From contig JAFGVM010000008.1 in assembly GCA_016937995.1 (NCBI GenBank), positions 1 through 52,251 on the forward strand: a stretch of 52,251 bases of DNA. The letters are read 5' to 3'. Position 1 is the first letter of the stretch; each line of letters starts with the position of its first letter. This DNA is from Candidatus Delongbacteria bacterium. Its GTDB lineage: Bacteria > UBA4055. The notes beneath the pieces are model-generated. The model was not told the origin of the DNA and made no database searches. It saw nothing but the letters and a program-made list of their open reading frames with translations. Position numbers and translations under genes: made by a program. This document shows positions 16,629-26,222 of this stretch, piece after piece.

Positions 16629-18662
16629 TTATACACTAATTTTTGTTGAATTTTTGTTAATATACAGATCTGCCATCAACCTAGTCATTACAACAGCTGT
16701 AAACATACTCCACATGATCCCGATCATTAATGTTAATGCAAATCCTTTAATTGGACCCGTACCGAATTGATACAGAGTAATACCTGCTATAAAGGTTGTA
16801 ATGTTTGCATCAAATATAACTTTGAAAGCCTGCTCATATCCTGCATTAACTGCAGAAAGGACAGTTCTTTTTTCAAGTAATTCGTCTTTGATCCTTTCGA
16901 AGATAAGAACATTCGCATCAACTGACATACCGATAGTAAGAATTATACCTGCAATACCAGGTAAGGTCAAAGTTGCTCTGAAGTAGCTTAAAGTTGCAAT
17001 TGTAAAAATCAGATTCAGGATCAAAGCTATAGCGGCAAATACACCACTGAGCTTATACCAGATTATCATAAATAAAATCACAATCGCTACACCAACGATG
17101 GAAGCGGTAACACCACTTTTAATTGAATCTGTACCTAAAGAAGGTCCGATAACTCTTTTTTCCATTATTTCCAAAGGAGCTTCTAAAGCACCGGCCTTTA
17201 GAACGATCGCCATATCTCTTGCTTCAGTCGGTGTTGAATTCCCCAGAGTAATGACACCTCTGCCATTAGGTATTCTGACCTGAATATTTGGAGCCATGTA
17301 TAATTTACCGTCAAGAATTATTGCAAGTCTTCTTCCCACATTGTTTCCTGTAATGTCAGCAAATCTTCTACCACCCTGTTTATCCAGCTCAAAAGGAACT
17401 TCCCATCCACCCATTGCTGAATTTCCTGAAGCAACAGTCGCATTTGCCTCAATTATAGAAGTACCATCCAATTCAGCTTTTTTCAGAACAAGGAATAATT
17501 CATAGTACTTATCATCATTAAGGATCACCGGTTTGTTTTTCCATACAAATTCATATTTTCCTAAGATGCCTCGGACATTGTCTTTTTTAATGATCTCATC
17601 GATCTTAAGCTTATTACTTTCCTTTACTAAAATTTCACCGCCACGACCACCTACGAGTAACGCTTTGAAAGGGTGTTTTTTTATCATGTCGGAATCTGAT
17701 AAAGCCATATCTGTAGAATCTGATGTTGTGTCAGAAAGTAACTTTGTAGCATCTTCAGCAACAGAAGAATCTGTATTTGATATCTCTTTTTTATCAGGTT
17801 TTACTAATTCTTCAGTAGAATCGGTATCTTTCAAATCATCAGGCATGTTTGGGGAATCACTCAAAAGCGCATTGTCAATCTCGTCAAATTTCTTTTGAAT
17901 ATCCTCATTTTCAGCAACAAGTTTAAATTCCAGGAACGCTGCTCTATTGACAAGGTTTGCAGCTCTTTCCTCATCTTTAACACCCGGAAGCTCGACAATT
18001 ATTCTATGGTTCCCACGTTTCTGAATAGATGGTTCTGCTATTCCGAATTGATCGATCCTGTTTCTAAGTACTTCCAAGGTTGTTATTACTCCTTTTTTCG
18101 CAGCACTGTCTAGAGTGGCAATGATCTTTTCGTCAGAATCATTACTCTTGCCAAAATACAGGTTCATAGGAATATTCTTTGATGTGAAAGCCGATCTTAC
18201 CTGATTGAAGTATAGGGATTTATTATTCCCCGATTTACTTTTTGCAATAGCAAGTATATCGTCAAGCTGCTTGTCTTTAACTTTTGCTTTGTTCTTCAAC
18301 AGTTTGTCATAATCTATCTCAAGTACAAGATGCATGCCACCTTGAAGGTCAAGACCTAAAGCTAAACTTTTTTGGTTAAGTTTGTCAAATTCCGCGATCT
18401 TCTCGATTTCCTCTTCCGCTAAAGTAAGATATTCCGGATCATTTCCAAAATTCTCAAATAGATTATTCTCCAGAACAGTAAGTTTCTCACCCTGTTTTTT
18501 CTTCTGAATGATCTTGTCGACATCGACTTTTGTTTTGACTTTTTCGATCATATCTTTTTCTGATGAGAAATATACTTTATATGTCGGTACCAAAGAATAT
18601 AGAGCCCATGAAAATAATAGTGCGAAAACCACCCATCTCACAATGTTATTATGTTCGTTCAT
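16629..18662 (-). CDS. secD: Protein translocase subunit SecD
   Basis: 677 residues from ATG 18662. An in-frame TTG ten codons earlier is rejected because CGGAGGA lies between it and the ATG. DLQGGMHLVLEI (about 105), LRNRIDQFGIAEPSIQ and the C-terminal SIVGVAIVILFMIIWYKLSG and GMSVDANVLIFERIKDEL (TM4) are SecD motifs. A low-complexity insertion rich in Asp, Ser and Thr lies in the periplasmic P1 domain at about 265-330. It is longer than E. coli SecD by about 60 residues, mostly because of this insertion. It works with SecF. Confidence 0.96.
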   Translation of the reverse strand: MNEHNNIVRWVVFALLFSWALYSLVPTYKVYFSSEKDMIEKVKTKVDVDKIIQKKKQGEKLTVLENNLFENFGNDPEYLTLAEEEIEKIAEFDKLNQKSLALGLDLQGGMHLVLEIDYDKLLKNKAKVKDKQLDDILAIAKSKSGNNKSLYFNQVRSAFTSKNIPMNLYFGKSNDSDEKIIATLDSAAKKGVITTLEVLRNRIDQFGIAEPSIQKRGNHRIIVELPGVKDEERAANLVNRAAFLEFKLVAENEDIQKKFDEIDNALLSDSPNMPDDLKDTDSTEELVKPDKKEISNTDSSVAEDATKLLSDTTSDSTDMALSDSDMIKKHPFKALLVGGRGGEILVKESNKLKIDEIIKKDNVRGILGKYEFVWKNKPVILNDDKYYELFLVLKKAELDGTSIIEANATVASGNSAMGGWEVPFELDKQGGRRFADITGNNVGRRLAIILDGKLYMAPNIQVRIPNGRGVITLGNSTPTEARDMAIVLKAGALEAPLEIMEKRVIGPSLGTDSIKSGVTASIVGVAIVILFMIIWYKLSGVFAAIALILNLIFTIATLSYFRATLTLPGIAGIILTIGMSVDANVLIFERIKDELLEKRTVLSAVNAGYEQAFKVIFDANITTFIAGITLYQFGTGPIKGFALTLMIGIMWSMFTAVVMTRLMADLYINKNSTKISV

Positions 18663-18750
18663 AAATTTTAAATCCTCCGAGTAAGTAAGCAAATAATTTA
18701 ATATTCCCCAGGAAACAGCCTAGAACACAGGTGTCTTCCAAGAAGGTGAA

Positions 18751-18779
18751 AATATAATGTATATATAATATTTTGTCAA
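18751..18779 (-). promoter_or_regulatory. Sigma70-type promoter of secDF
   Basis: On the minus strand: TTGACA (18779-18774), a 17-base spacer, then TATATT (18756-18751), about 90 bases before the secD ATG. The gap 18663-18980 (318 bases) holds this and the rplU promoter and no gene that I can see. Confidence 0.7.
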
Positions 18780-18912
18780 TACAAATAATAAACCGGTAAA
18801 AGGATCGAACTATCTTAAAATACTGAAAGCGAATTTAATGCTACAGTATATCTGAAACAAGGTCATGAACTTGGTAAATATAAGGAATGGAATAAAATCT
18901 TAAGATAACATC

Positions 18913-18941
18913 TTGACTTTACTGTTTTATTACATTATATT
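18913..18941 (+). promoter_or_regulatory. Sigma70-type promoter of rplU-rpmA
   Basis: TTGACT, a 17-base spacer and TATATT, 40 bases before the rplU start, giving a short 5' leader. Confidence 0.65.
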
Positions 18942-18980
18942 TGCACTCTCGAAAAAATTAAACAACAAACGAGGCTTGGA

Positions 18981-19295
18981 ATGTACGCAGTGGTTGAGAT
19001 CTCAGGAAAACAACAGTTAGTTAAAGAGAATGAGATAATTAAAATTGACAGATTACCGTATAATGATGGTGATACTTTCGAAATTACCAATGTTTTGGCA
19101 ATTGGAGAAGGTGAATCAGCTAGTTTTGGTACACCATATATCGCAGGTGCTTCTGTAAAATTTTCAGTGGTTGAAAACAAGAAAGATAAAAAAGTTATTG
19201 TCTTCAAGAAGAAAAGAAGAAAGGGCTATGAAGTAAAGCGTGGTCACAGACAATATTTATCTGTTGTGAAAGTGGAAAAAATAGTAACAGCTTAG
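18981..19295 (+). CDS. rplU: 50S ribosomal protein L21
   Basis: 104 residues, the family length. MYAVVEISGKQQLVKENE, VIVFKKKRRKGYEVKRGHRQ and the C-terminal V-x-I end are signature L21 sequence. It binds 23S rRNA in the large subunit. Adjacent L27 26 bases downstream is the conserved order. Confidence 0.98.
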   Translation: MYAVVEISGKQQLVKENEIIKIDRLPYNDGDTFEITNVLAIGEGESASFGTPYIAGASVKFSVVENKKDKKVIVFKKKRRKGYEVKRGHRQYLSVVKVEKIVTA

Positions 19296-19321
19296 TTTAA
19301 TAAAATTATATAGAGGATATC

Positions 19322-19582
19322 ATGGCTCACAAGAAAGGTGTCGGTAGTTCTAAGAACGGAAGAGACAGCAATCCTAAGATGCTAGGAGTTAAATTATACG
19401 GTGGTCAGACTGCAAAAGCAGGAGCTATCATCGTTCGTCAAAGAGGAACTCAATTTCATCCGGGGAATAATGTAGGTATCGGCAACGACCATACTCTTTT
19501 CGCAAAAGCAGAAGGAATTGTTATATTTGCAAGAAAGGCAAAAGGTAAAAAATTTGTATCGGTAGTTCCAAGGGAACAATAG
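19322..19582 (+). CDS. rpmA: 50S ribosomal protein L27
   Basis: 86 residues. [41 protein letters not shown] and [12 protein letters not shown] are invariant L27 segments near the peptidyl-transferase centre. The N-terminus begins directly with AHKKG, so no Firmicutes-style cleaved leader is present. Confidence 0.98.
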   Translation: MAHKKGVGSSKNGRDSNPKMLGVKLYGGQTAKAGAIIVRQRGTQFHPGNNVGIGNDHTLFAKAEGIVIFARKAKGKKFVSVVPREQ

Positions 19583-19601
19583 TAGTATAAGTATAGAATT
19601 T

Positions 19602-19628
19602 AAAGGTCTTGTTTTAAGACCTTTTTTT
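19602..19628 (+). terminator. Intrinsic terminator after rpmA
   Basis: AAAGGTCTT and AAGACCTTT arms around GTTTT, followed by a T-run. Confidence 0.85.
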
Positions 19629-19647
19629 ATTTACAGGCGTTTTTAAT

Positions 19648-20124
19648 ATGAGTTATGGGCATTGGCTAAATATCGTTCTATTTGAACCCGAAATACCCGC
19701 TAATACAGGGAATATTGGAAGGCTTTGTGTTGGATTAAAAGCGAAACTTCATCTGATCGAGCCTTTAGGTTTCAGCCTGGAGCAGAAAGAGGTAAAAAGA
19801 GCAGGTCTGGATTATTGGAAAAATTTAAAATTGCAGGTTTACAGTTCACTGGAAGATTTCTTAAAAGTAAATAAAAATATCAGTTATTACTATGCTTCAA
19901 CTAAGGCATCCAAACCTTACACAGCTGTGAAGTACCAACTTAATGATTATATTTTCTTCGGGAAAGAAAGTGGAGGATTGCCTGAAATATTCCACAAATA
20001 CCATTCTGAAAAAGGTATAACATTACCGATGTCCGACCAGATAAGGTCCATAAACTTAAGTAATTCATGTGCTATCATATTGTATGAGGCATTCAGGCAG
20101 TTATCTTCCAATATAGACATATAG
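19648..20124 (+). CDS. trmL: tRNA (cytidine/uridine-2'-O-)-methyltransferase TrmL
   Basis: 158 residues, the TrmL size. LFEPEIPANTGNIGRLC (motif 1), FFGKESGGLPE (motif 2) and LPMSDQIRSINLSNSCAIILYEA (motif 3) give the trefoil knot of SpoU/SPOUT enzymes. The family methylates the 2'-OH of nucleotide 34 in certain leucine tRNAs using SAM. The start is 24 bases after the rpmA terminator; Shine-Dalgarno is weak (CAGG). Confidence 0.92.
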   Translation: MSYGHWLNIVLFEPEIPANTGNIGRLCVGLKAKLHLIEPLGFSLEQKEVKRAGLDYWKNLKLQVYSSLEDFLKVNKNISYYYASTKASKPYTAVKYQLNDYIFFGKESGGLPEIFHKYHSEKGITLPMSDQIRSINLSNSCAIILYEAFRQLSSNIDI

Positions 20125-20195
20125 TGTCAAAAGTTCCAGAATTTCAGGGTATGAGTTATATATTATCAGCGACTGTAAAATAAAAAAAAAAATCC

Positions 20196-20224
20196 TTGTC
20201 CAAGTTTATTTTAGTGTATATATT
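20196..20224 (+). promoter_or_regulatory. Sigma70-type promoter of the OmpA/TSP3 gene
   Basis: TTGTCC, 17 bases, TATATT. About 115 bases of leader follow before the start codon. Confidence 0.55.
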
Positions 20225-20233
20225 TACTCACTG

Positions 20234-20293
20234 ATACCTTATAGTCATAGCTATGTTTACACGTGAGCAGATGTGTAAATGAGTTTGTGGTAT
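20234..20293 (+). promoter_or_regulatory. Structured 5' leader of the OmpA/TSP3 mRNA
   Basis: ATACC (20234-20238) can pair with GGTAT (20289-20293), enclosing a second stem TTTACAC (20256-20262) with GTGTAAA (20273-20279). It lies between the candidate promoter and the Shine-Dalgarno and may protect or regulate an abundant mRNA. Confidence 0.4.
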
Positions 20294-20346
20294 TAAATTG
20301 TGTAAAAAAAAATAATATAAAAAATAGAATTTTAGGAGGAAAAGGA

Positions 20347-21798
20347 ATGAAAATTCTAAAAACAGTATTGATAGCTCTATTGTTTCTTGTAGGCTTGGTT
20401 AGTGCTCAGATCAAAGCTCATTCAATAGACATATCTCCATTAGTGGGTATTTATGTTTTCGAGCAGAATATGGACATTGACCTTGAAAACAAAGGTTATT
20501 TTGGAATGCGTTTCGGTTACAACATCACAAGCAATTGGGCGGTAGAAGCCACAGGAGCATATTCAAAAACTCAGACTTTAGAAAACTGGAGAACTCCGTA
20601 CGGAAGAACTTTACTAGCGGATACTGGAGTTGATTTTTATTTATTCCACATGGATTTCTTATACCATATAAGTCCACAGGATGTTGTGACTCCTTACGTT
20701 GCTTTCGGTGGTGGTGCATCAAATATAGATCCTGAAGGATTTGACAGTAACATAACACCTATGATCAACTACGGAGTTGGTTTTAAGTATTCGATAATAG
20801 AAGTATTGGCTTTTAGAGCTGACATGAGACATCTTTTAGCAATTGATACTTTTGAGGACTTTGACACAATGGGTAATGATTTTCATAACCAGTTATCTAT
20901 TGATGTGGGACTAACTTACGCTATAGGTGGAGAGAGTACTGATATAGACAAGGACGGTATTGTTAATAAAAAGGATAAATGTCCTACAGTTCCTGAAGAT
21001 AAGGATGGTTTTGAAGATGAGGACGGATGTCCGGATCTTGACAATGACAAGGATGGTATAGCGGATCTTAAGGATAAGTGTCCAAATACACCTGAAGATA
21101 AAGACGGATTTGAAGATGAGGACGGTTGTCCGGATCTTGATAACGATAAAGATGGTATCTTAGACGTTGACGATAAGTGTCCAAACGATCCTGAAGATTT
21201 TGACGGATTCCAGGATGAGGACGGTTGTCCGGATCTTGACAGAGACGGAGATGGTATCCAGGATGTTGATGATAAGTGTCCAGATGATCCTGAAGATTTT
21301 GACGGATTTGAAGATAAAGATGGATGTCCGGAACCTGACAATGATAAAGATGGTATACTTGATCCAGTTGACAAGTGTCCAAACGATGCTGAAACATTTA
21401 ACGGATTTGAAGATGAAGATGGTTGTCCGGATGCTATAATATTAAAGAAAGATGATACTATCAACCTTGACAATATTTACTTCAAAACAGGAAAAGCTGA
21501 ACTTACTGAAGCTTCATTCCCGACTTTAAATTCAGTGAAGAGAATATTTATTGATAACCCTGGAATCGTAATCCAGATAGAGGGTCATACTGACAGTCAA
21601 GGAAGTGCCGCTTACAACAAGAGCCTTTCAGGAAAAAGAGCTGAATCAGTTATGAATTATCTAACAACAAAGCTTAATATACCTCAAAGTCAATTAACAG
21701 CAGTAGGTTTTGGAGAAGATAAACCGATAGCTGATAACAAGACTAAAGAAGGAAGAGCTAAGAACAGAAGGATCGAATTCAGAGTAATGTCAAGATAA
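20347..21798 (+). CDS. OmpA-family outer-membrane protein with thrombospondin type 3 repeats
   Basis: 483 residues from ATG 20347, chosen because TTAGGAGG lies just before it and a signal peptide (MKILKTVLIALLFLVGLVSAQ) follows. Residues about 25-205 are an eight-strand beta-barrel. Residues about 210-365 hold five acidic repeats of the form DKDGI...DKCP...PEDKDGFEDEDGCPD, which bind calcium. The C-terminus is an OmpA peptidoglycan-binding domain (IEGHTDSQGSAAYNKSLSGK, GRAKNRRIEF) with the Asp and Arg that hold diaminopimelate. It links the outer membrane to the wall and is probably a major porin-like structural protein. Confidence 0.95.
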   Translation: MKILKTVLIALLFLVGLVSAQIKAHSIDISPLVGIYVFEQNMDIDLENKGYFGMRFGYNITSNWAVEATGAYSKTQTLENWRTPYGRTLLADTGVDFYLFHMDFLYHISPQDVVTPYVAFGGGASNIDPEGFDSNITPMINYGVGFKYSIIEVLAFRADMRHLLAIDTFEDFDTMGNDFHNQLSIDVGLTYAIGGESTDIDKDGIVNKKDKCPTVPEDKDGFEDEDGCPDLDNDKDGIADLKDKCPNTPEDKDGFEDEDGCPDLDNDKDGILDVDDKCPNDPEDFDGFQDEDGCPDLDRDGDGIQDVDDKCPDDPEDFDGFEDKDGCPEPDNDKDGILDPVDKCPNDAETFNGFEDEDGCPDAIILKKDDTINLDNIYFKTGKAELTEASFPTLNSVKRIFIDNPGIVIQIEGHTDSQGSAAYNKSLSGKRAESVMNYLTTKLNIPQSQLTAVGFGEDKPIADNKTKEGRAKNRRIEFRVMSR

Positions 21799-21821
21799 TC
21801 TGACAACTTTACGATAAAAAA

Positions 21822-21848
21822 GGGCTACAAAAATGTAGCCCTTTTTTT
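21822..21848 (+). terminator. Intrinsic terminator after the OmpA/TSP3 gene
   Basis: GGGCTACA and TGTAGCCC arms around AAAA, flanked by A-run and T-run. Confidence 0.9.
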
Positions 21849-21915
21849 TATCATTTAAGTTGATTTTTAGAAATAGTGTAATTACTTTTGGTTAAATTTT
21901 AGAGATGGAGTTCAT

Positions 21916-23289
21916 ATGAATTATGATGTATTAGTTTTAGGCGGTGGTCCCGGAGGTTACACAGCTGCAATCAGAGCAAATCAGTATGGATTAAAAACAG
22001 CAATCATAGAAAAAGATAAGCTGGGAGGTACATGCTTAAACAGAGGATGTATCCCTACGAAATCTATCTTATCTTCTACAGAATTACTGTCAAAGATAAA
22101 GAAAAGTGAAGAGTTCGGTATATCTGTTGAAAATGTAAAGGTCAGTATCGAAAAGATCATACAAAGAAAACAGGAAATAGTTGATAGTTTAGTTGGCGGG
22201 TTGGATAAAATATTTAAAATGAGAAAGATAGAGGTCTTTAACAGCTTTGGCAAACTTACAGGAAATAATGAGGTTACCTTGGATAATGGTGAAAAACTCA
22301 CTTCCAAAAATATTATTCTGGCAACAGGATCGGAACCATTAATAATTCCATTTTTCAATATTGACCATAAGAATGTAATATCAAGTGATGATGCATTACA
22401 AATGAAAGAGATACCTGAAAAGTTATTGATAATAGGTGGAGGTGTAGTAGGTTGTGAATTTGCTGGAATATATAACGATCTGGGTTCTGATGTAACAGTA
22501 GTTGAAATGCTTAAAACTCTTATTCCGACTGAAGATGTTCAGGTTTCAAGAACATTGCAAACTTCCTTCAAGAAAAAAGGTGTAATACTTAAGCTGCAGA
22601 CTAAAGTTGAGAAAATAGAGATCATTGAAGATAAAAAGATAAAAGTATATTTTAATGATTCCTCAGAGGAAGTATATACCAAAGTTCTGGCTGCCGGAGG
22701 CAGATCGATCAATATTAAGGGCAATGGAATTGACGAACAGAACATTATGATTAACGAGAAAAACTTTATTGAAATTAACAGTAAAATGCAAACATCAGTT
22801 TCAAATATATATGCGATAGGTGATATCACAGGAAAGTGGATGCTTGCTCATGTTGCTGCTACTCAGGGTCTGGTTGCTGCGGCAAATATTGCCGGAATCA
22901 AAAAGGAGATAAATTACAATAACGTTCCTTCTGCTGTATTTACCAACCCGGAAATTGCATCTATTGGTGAAAGGGAACAAGATCTGAAAGAAAAAGGGAT
23001 TGTTTATAGAACGGGAAGATTTTCATTTGCTGCTAATGGTAAAGCAAAAGGTTTGGGCGAAACGGATGGATTTGTAAAGATATTAACAGATATGTCGGGT
23101 GAAAAAGTATTAGGTGCTCATATTATAGGACCTCATGCTTCAGATCTTCTTCAGGAGCTGGTAATAATAAAGGAAAACGATCTTTCTCTGCATGATCTGA
23201 TAGATTCTATACATCCTCATCCTACGTTATGCGAATCTGTTCTTGAAGCAGCAGAAAGTGTATTTAAAATGGGAATTCACAGTATATAA
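21916..23289 (+). CDS. lpdA: Dihydrolipoyl dehydrogenase
   Basis: 457 residues. FAD loop VLGGGPGGYTAAIRA, redox-active disulfide GGTCLNRGCIPTK, NAD loop LIIGGGVVGCEFAGIY, the second FAD motif NIYAIGDITGKWMLAHVA and the C-terminal HPHPTLCE with active-site His and Glu are all present. It reoxidises lipoamide in 2-oxoacid dehydrogenases or the glycine cleavage system using NAD. No E1 or E2 gene is adjacent, so the complex it serves is not clear. GGAG is upstream of the ATG; it stands alone between two terminators. Confidence 0.95.
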   Translation: MNYDVLVLGGGPGGYTAAIRANQYGLKTAIIEKDKLGGTCLNRGCIPTKSILSSTELLSKIKKSEEFGISVENVKVSIEKIIQRKQEIVDSLVGGLDKIFKMRKIEVFNSFGKLTGNNEVTLDNGEKLTSKNIILATGSEPLIIPFFNIDHKNVISSDDALQMKEIPEKLLIIGGGVVGCEFAGIYNDLGSDVTVVEMLKTLIPTEDVQVSRTLQTSFKKKGVILKLQTKVEKIEIIEDKKIKVYFNDSSEEVYTKVLAAGGRSINIKGNGIDEQNIMINEKNFIEINSKMQTSVSNIYAIGDITGKWMLAHVAATQGLVAAANIAGIKKEINYNNVPSAVFTNPEIASIGEREQDLKEKGIVYRTGRFSFAANGKAKGLGETDGFVKILTDMSGEKVLGAHIIGPHASDLLQELVIIKENDLSLHDLIDSIHPHPTLCESVLEAAESVFKMGIHSI

Positions 23290-23290
23290 A

Positions 23291-23315
23291 AAAATGCCGG
23301 TTTTACCGGCATTTT
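23291..23315. terminator. Bidirectional terminator between lpdA and ptsI
   Basis: AAAATGCCGG and CCGGCATTTT arms around TTTTA, with T-runs on both strands; the two genes converge here. Confidence 0.9.
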
Positions 23316-23316
23316 T

Positions 23317-25086
23317 TTATTTTATCATTCTCTCCCCAATGGTATTGGTAAAAAAATCTGAAAGTATTTTATTTATTTTCCTTCCGCTTCCATTCTGCAA
23401 ACATTGTTCTGCCAATTTTTCACAGTCTGATACAAGTTCTCTACGAATGATCTTTTTTACCACAGGTACTAAAAACGGTGTTACACTAAAATTTCTAAGT
23501 CCAAGTCCTAGTAATAAAGGTATGGCTATTGGATAAGCTGCCATCTGACCGCAAAGACTTATATATTTATTGTGTTTATTCGCAGATTCAATGGATATTT
23601 TTATAAGTTGGATCACTGCGGGATGAAGTGAATCAAAAATATGACTTACTTTTTCATTTCCACGGTCAGCAGCAAGGGTATATTGAGTAAGATCATTTGT
23701 TCCGATACTGAAAAAATCCACCAAAGGAGCTATATGATCAACGATCATCACAACAGACGGTATCTCAAGCATAATTCCAATTTTGATCTTTTTATCAACA
23801 TTATAACCTTCTGATATCATTTCATTTTTTACCCGACCAATTATCCCTTTTATCCTTTTAACTTCATAAATATCTGTAACGAAAGGAATTATTATCCAAA
23901 TATTTTTTCTATGTGAAGCTCTTAAAATCGCTCTAAGGTGAGATCGAAGAATATCCGGATGATCAAATAACAGTCTTAAACCTCTTACTCCAAGGAAAGG
24001 ATTATCTTCTTTGAGCCTTAATTTATCCTGCAGTTTATCTCCCCCAATGTCAAGAAGTCTGATTATAACATTGTTCGGGAAGATATCTTTACTGACTTTA
24101 TCATATATACGATATTGTTCCTCTTCCGATAAAATGCTTAAACTGCTTTCAAACAGGAATTCCGTTCTAAATAAACCGATACCCTCACCGGACCATTTCA
24201 GAACACTTTCTACTTCATCATCAGTTTGAATATTACATGAAATACTAACCTTGTGCTTGTCCAGAGTTTCTGACTTTAGTTTTGCTATGTTCAGATCTTC
24301 AAGGTATTGTTTTTCTTCAGCATGCTGCATTTTTTTATATACTTCAAAGGTCGTAGGTGTAGGATTGATGATGACTTTGCCGGTATATCCGTCTACAATA
24401 ATTAAAGAAGTATCATCGATCCATTTTCCGATCCCCTGAACACCGACGATAGCAGGTACGGCCATACCTCTCGCCATAATGGCGGCATGACTTGTACTTC
24501 CCCCATATTCAGTTATGATACCCAGAATATGTTCTCTGTCGAAATTAAGCGTGTCTGAAGGAAAAAGTTTCTTTGTTATAATAATTTTTTTACCGTTCAG
24601 CACAGTTGTATCATGTACTTCGTTTTTTTCTTCCGCTATAATATTGCTGATGATCCTTCTGCAGACATCCTCAACATCGAATGCTCTCTGAGAAAAATAC
24701 TCATTCTGTAAATTTTCAAAAGCAGTCTGGTAATCTTTCATTACCTTACTTACTGCATAAGAAGCCTGTACGTTCTGATTTGAAATAATTGAAATAGCTT
24801 CATCGATCAAAACAACATCATCAAGTATAAGAAGATGTGCATCAAAAATTTTAGCAGCATCTGCACTGTTATTTTTTAATGCCTTTTTTTTGTCATCAAT
24901 AATTAATGCTCGGGATTTTTCAATAGATCTTCGGTACTTTTGTATTTCCTGCTCTATTTCATGATCCTCAATAACATTTCTGGAAACATTCAAAGTTTCA
25001 TGGACATAATGAAAGGGGGTGCCTATACTTATTCCAGGTGATGCAGGAACTCCTTTTAATATTTTTTCTTTTCTCAGTTTAGGCAT
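23317..25086 (-). CDS. ptsI: PTS enzyme I (phosphoenolpyruvate-protein phosphotransferase)
   Basis: 589 residues. GGSTSHAAIMARGMAVPAIV holds the phosphorylated histidine, GIGLFRTEFLF and the PEP-binding region LDIGGDK, and SLCGQMAAYP the catalytic cysteine. It moves phosphate from PEP to HPr. Its ATG overlaps the HPr stop codon by one base (TAATG), so translation is coupled. Confidence 0.97.
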   Translation of the reverse strand: MPKLRKEKILKGVPASPGISIGTPFHYVHETLNVSRNVIEDHEIEQEIQKYRRSIEKSRALIIDDKKKALKNNSADAAKIFDAHLLILDDVVLIDEAISIISNQNVQASYAVSKVMKDYQTAFENLQNEYFSQRAFDVEDVCRRIISNIIAEEKNEVHDTTVLNGKKIIITKKLFPSDTLNFDREHILGIITEYGGSTSHAAIMARGMAVPAIVGVQGIGKWIDDTSLIIVDGYTGKVIINPTPTTFEVYKKMQHAEEKQYLEDLNIAKLKSETLDKHKVSISCNIQTDDEVESVLKWSGEGIGLFRTEFLFESSLSILSEEEQYRIYDKVSKDIFPNNVIIRLLDIGGDKLQDKLRLKEDNPFLGVRGLRLLFDHPDILRSHLRAILRASHRKNIWIIIPFVTDIYEVKRIKGIIGRVKNEMISEGYNVDKKIKIGIMLEIPSVVMIVDHIAPLVDFFSIGTNDLTQYTLAADRGNEKVSHIFDSLHPAVIQLIKISIESANKHNKYISLCGQMAAYPIAIPLLLGLGLRNFSVTPFLVPVVKKIIRRELVSDCEKLAEQCLQNGSGRKINKILSDFFTNTIGERMIK

Positions 25087-25352
25087 TATTCTTCATGAAA
25101 TTTATTTTTTATAAGATTAACAATTTCTTCCATACACTCATCCTGATCATCCCCGTCACATTTTATAGTAATGTATGAGCCTTGTTCAGCTGCCAGCATC
25201 ATTACTCCCATTATCGATTTGGCATTTACTTCAAAACCATCTTTTTCTATGAAAACATCACAATCAAAACGTGTGGTAATTTTCACTAATTGAGCAGCGG
25301 GTCTTGCATGTAATCCAAGACTGTTAATTATTTCAACTTTCTTCTCGGTCAT
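25086..25352 (-). CDS. ptsH: PTS phosphocarrier protein HPr
   Basis: 88 residues. SLGLHARPAAQLV carries the phosphorylated His, and NAKSIMGVMMLAAEQG the Ser-46 region with the sequence recognised by HPr kinase. Both sites are intact, so it may serve both sugar phosphotransfer and regulation. Upstream are the EIID and EIIC genes on the same strand, about 100 bases away. Confidence 0.97.
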   Translation of the reverse strand: MTEKKVEIINSLGLHARPAAQLVKITTRFDCDVFIEKDGFEVNAKSIMGVMMLAAEQGSYITIKCDGDDQDECMEEIVNLIKNKFHEE

Positions 25353-25451
25353 TTGTTCAATTTCTTTACCTTAAATTTTTAGTTCTTCTTTTCTTTAATA
25401 ATGTAACGCCTTGAATTGAAAAAAACAATGATAATGCAAAAAATTATATTA

Positions 25452-26213
25452 TCACAAATAATAACTGAAAAAAATCAGATAGAAAACCAGAGTAATAACT
25501 GTGCTTACCTCTCTATAAATAACCGGTAGGAATTTAACAAAATAAAATATTAAGAAAGCACTGAATATCAAATTTAATAAATTCAAGCGGTTTTCTATAG
25601 GTTGATAAAGAAAAGACATCAAATTTACAATTAAGTATCCTGCTAAAATATCTCTTACATAAGATAATGTCTTGAGTATAGTTCTATACTTGTCACTTTT
25701 GAAAATACTTAGAGATTTATGTCCAAACTTATTACCGTGAGATATTCCGTAGAATCTTATTGAGAAATTGAATATATTAAAAAGCAAAAGGAGAAATAAT
25801 ACAAAAAACAAAGAAGATAAATCAAATGAGAGTCCGTTCATTATCATGATATTCAGTGATGCAAAAATAATTAACGGCATTATTGTTTTATTAATGAGAT
25901 TATCTCCCAATGCACCCAAAGTACCCGATAAAGTGTTTTTAATCCTTTCAAGATGTTCTAACGATTCTGATTGTTCCAATTTTATTATGATGCCAATTGC
26001 AAATCCGGATAAAAAGACATTTGTATTGAAAAAAGACATATGTCTCTGAAAAAAATCTTTATCATTCTGATCATTACAGAAAGACCTTTTGCCAACAGGT
26101 AATAGATTATAACAAATACCAACTCCGAACAAGTTCTTGTAATTATAAAATAATCTTATGAAAAAGGTCCTGAAAGTAAGTATTAATATTTCTTTTTTTG
26201 TCAGCACATCCAT
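25452..26213 (-). CDS. PTS mannose-type EIID component
   Basis: 253 residues. TKKEILILTFRTFFIRLFYNYKNLFGVGICY, HMSFFNTNVFLSGFAIG and GTLGALGDNLINKTIMPL match the EIID family; several hydrophobic segments follow. The channel partner is the EIIC encoded just upstream; the Shine-Dalgarno AGGA overlaps the EIIC stop. EIIA and EIIB, needed for phosphorylation, are not in this window. Confidence 0.88.
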   Translation of the reverse strand: MDVLTKKEILILTFRTFFIRLFYNYKNLFGVGICYNLLPVGKRSFCNDQNDKDFFQRHMSFFNTNVFLSGFAIGIIIKLEQSESLEHLERIKNTLSGTLGALGDNLINKTIMPLIIFASLNIMIMNGLSFDLSSLFFVLFLLLLFNIFNFSIRFYGISHGNKFGHKSLSIFKSDKYRTILKTLSYVRDILAGYLIVNLMSFLYQPIENRLNLLNLIFSAFLIFYFVKFLPVIYREVSTVITLVFYLIFFSYYL

Positions 26214-26222
26214 AGTAATTTC

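Noticed and set aside
20900-21480. Long open frames on both strands across the OmpA TSP3 repeats
   Set aside because: Shadows created by the repeated GAT/GAC-rich codons.
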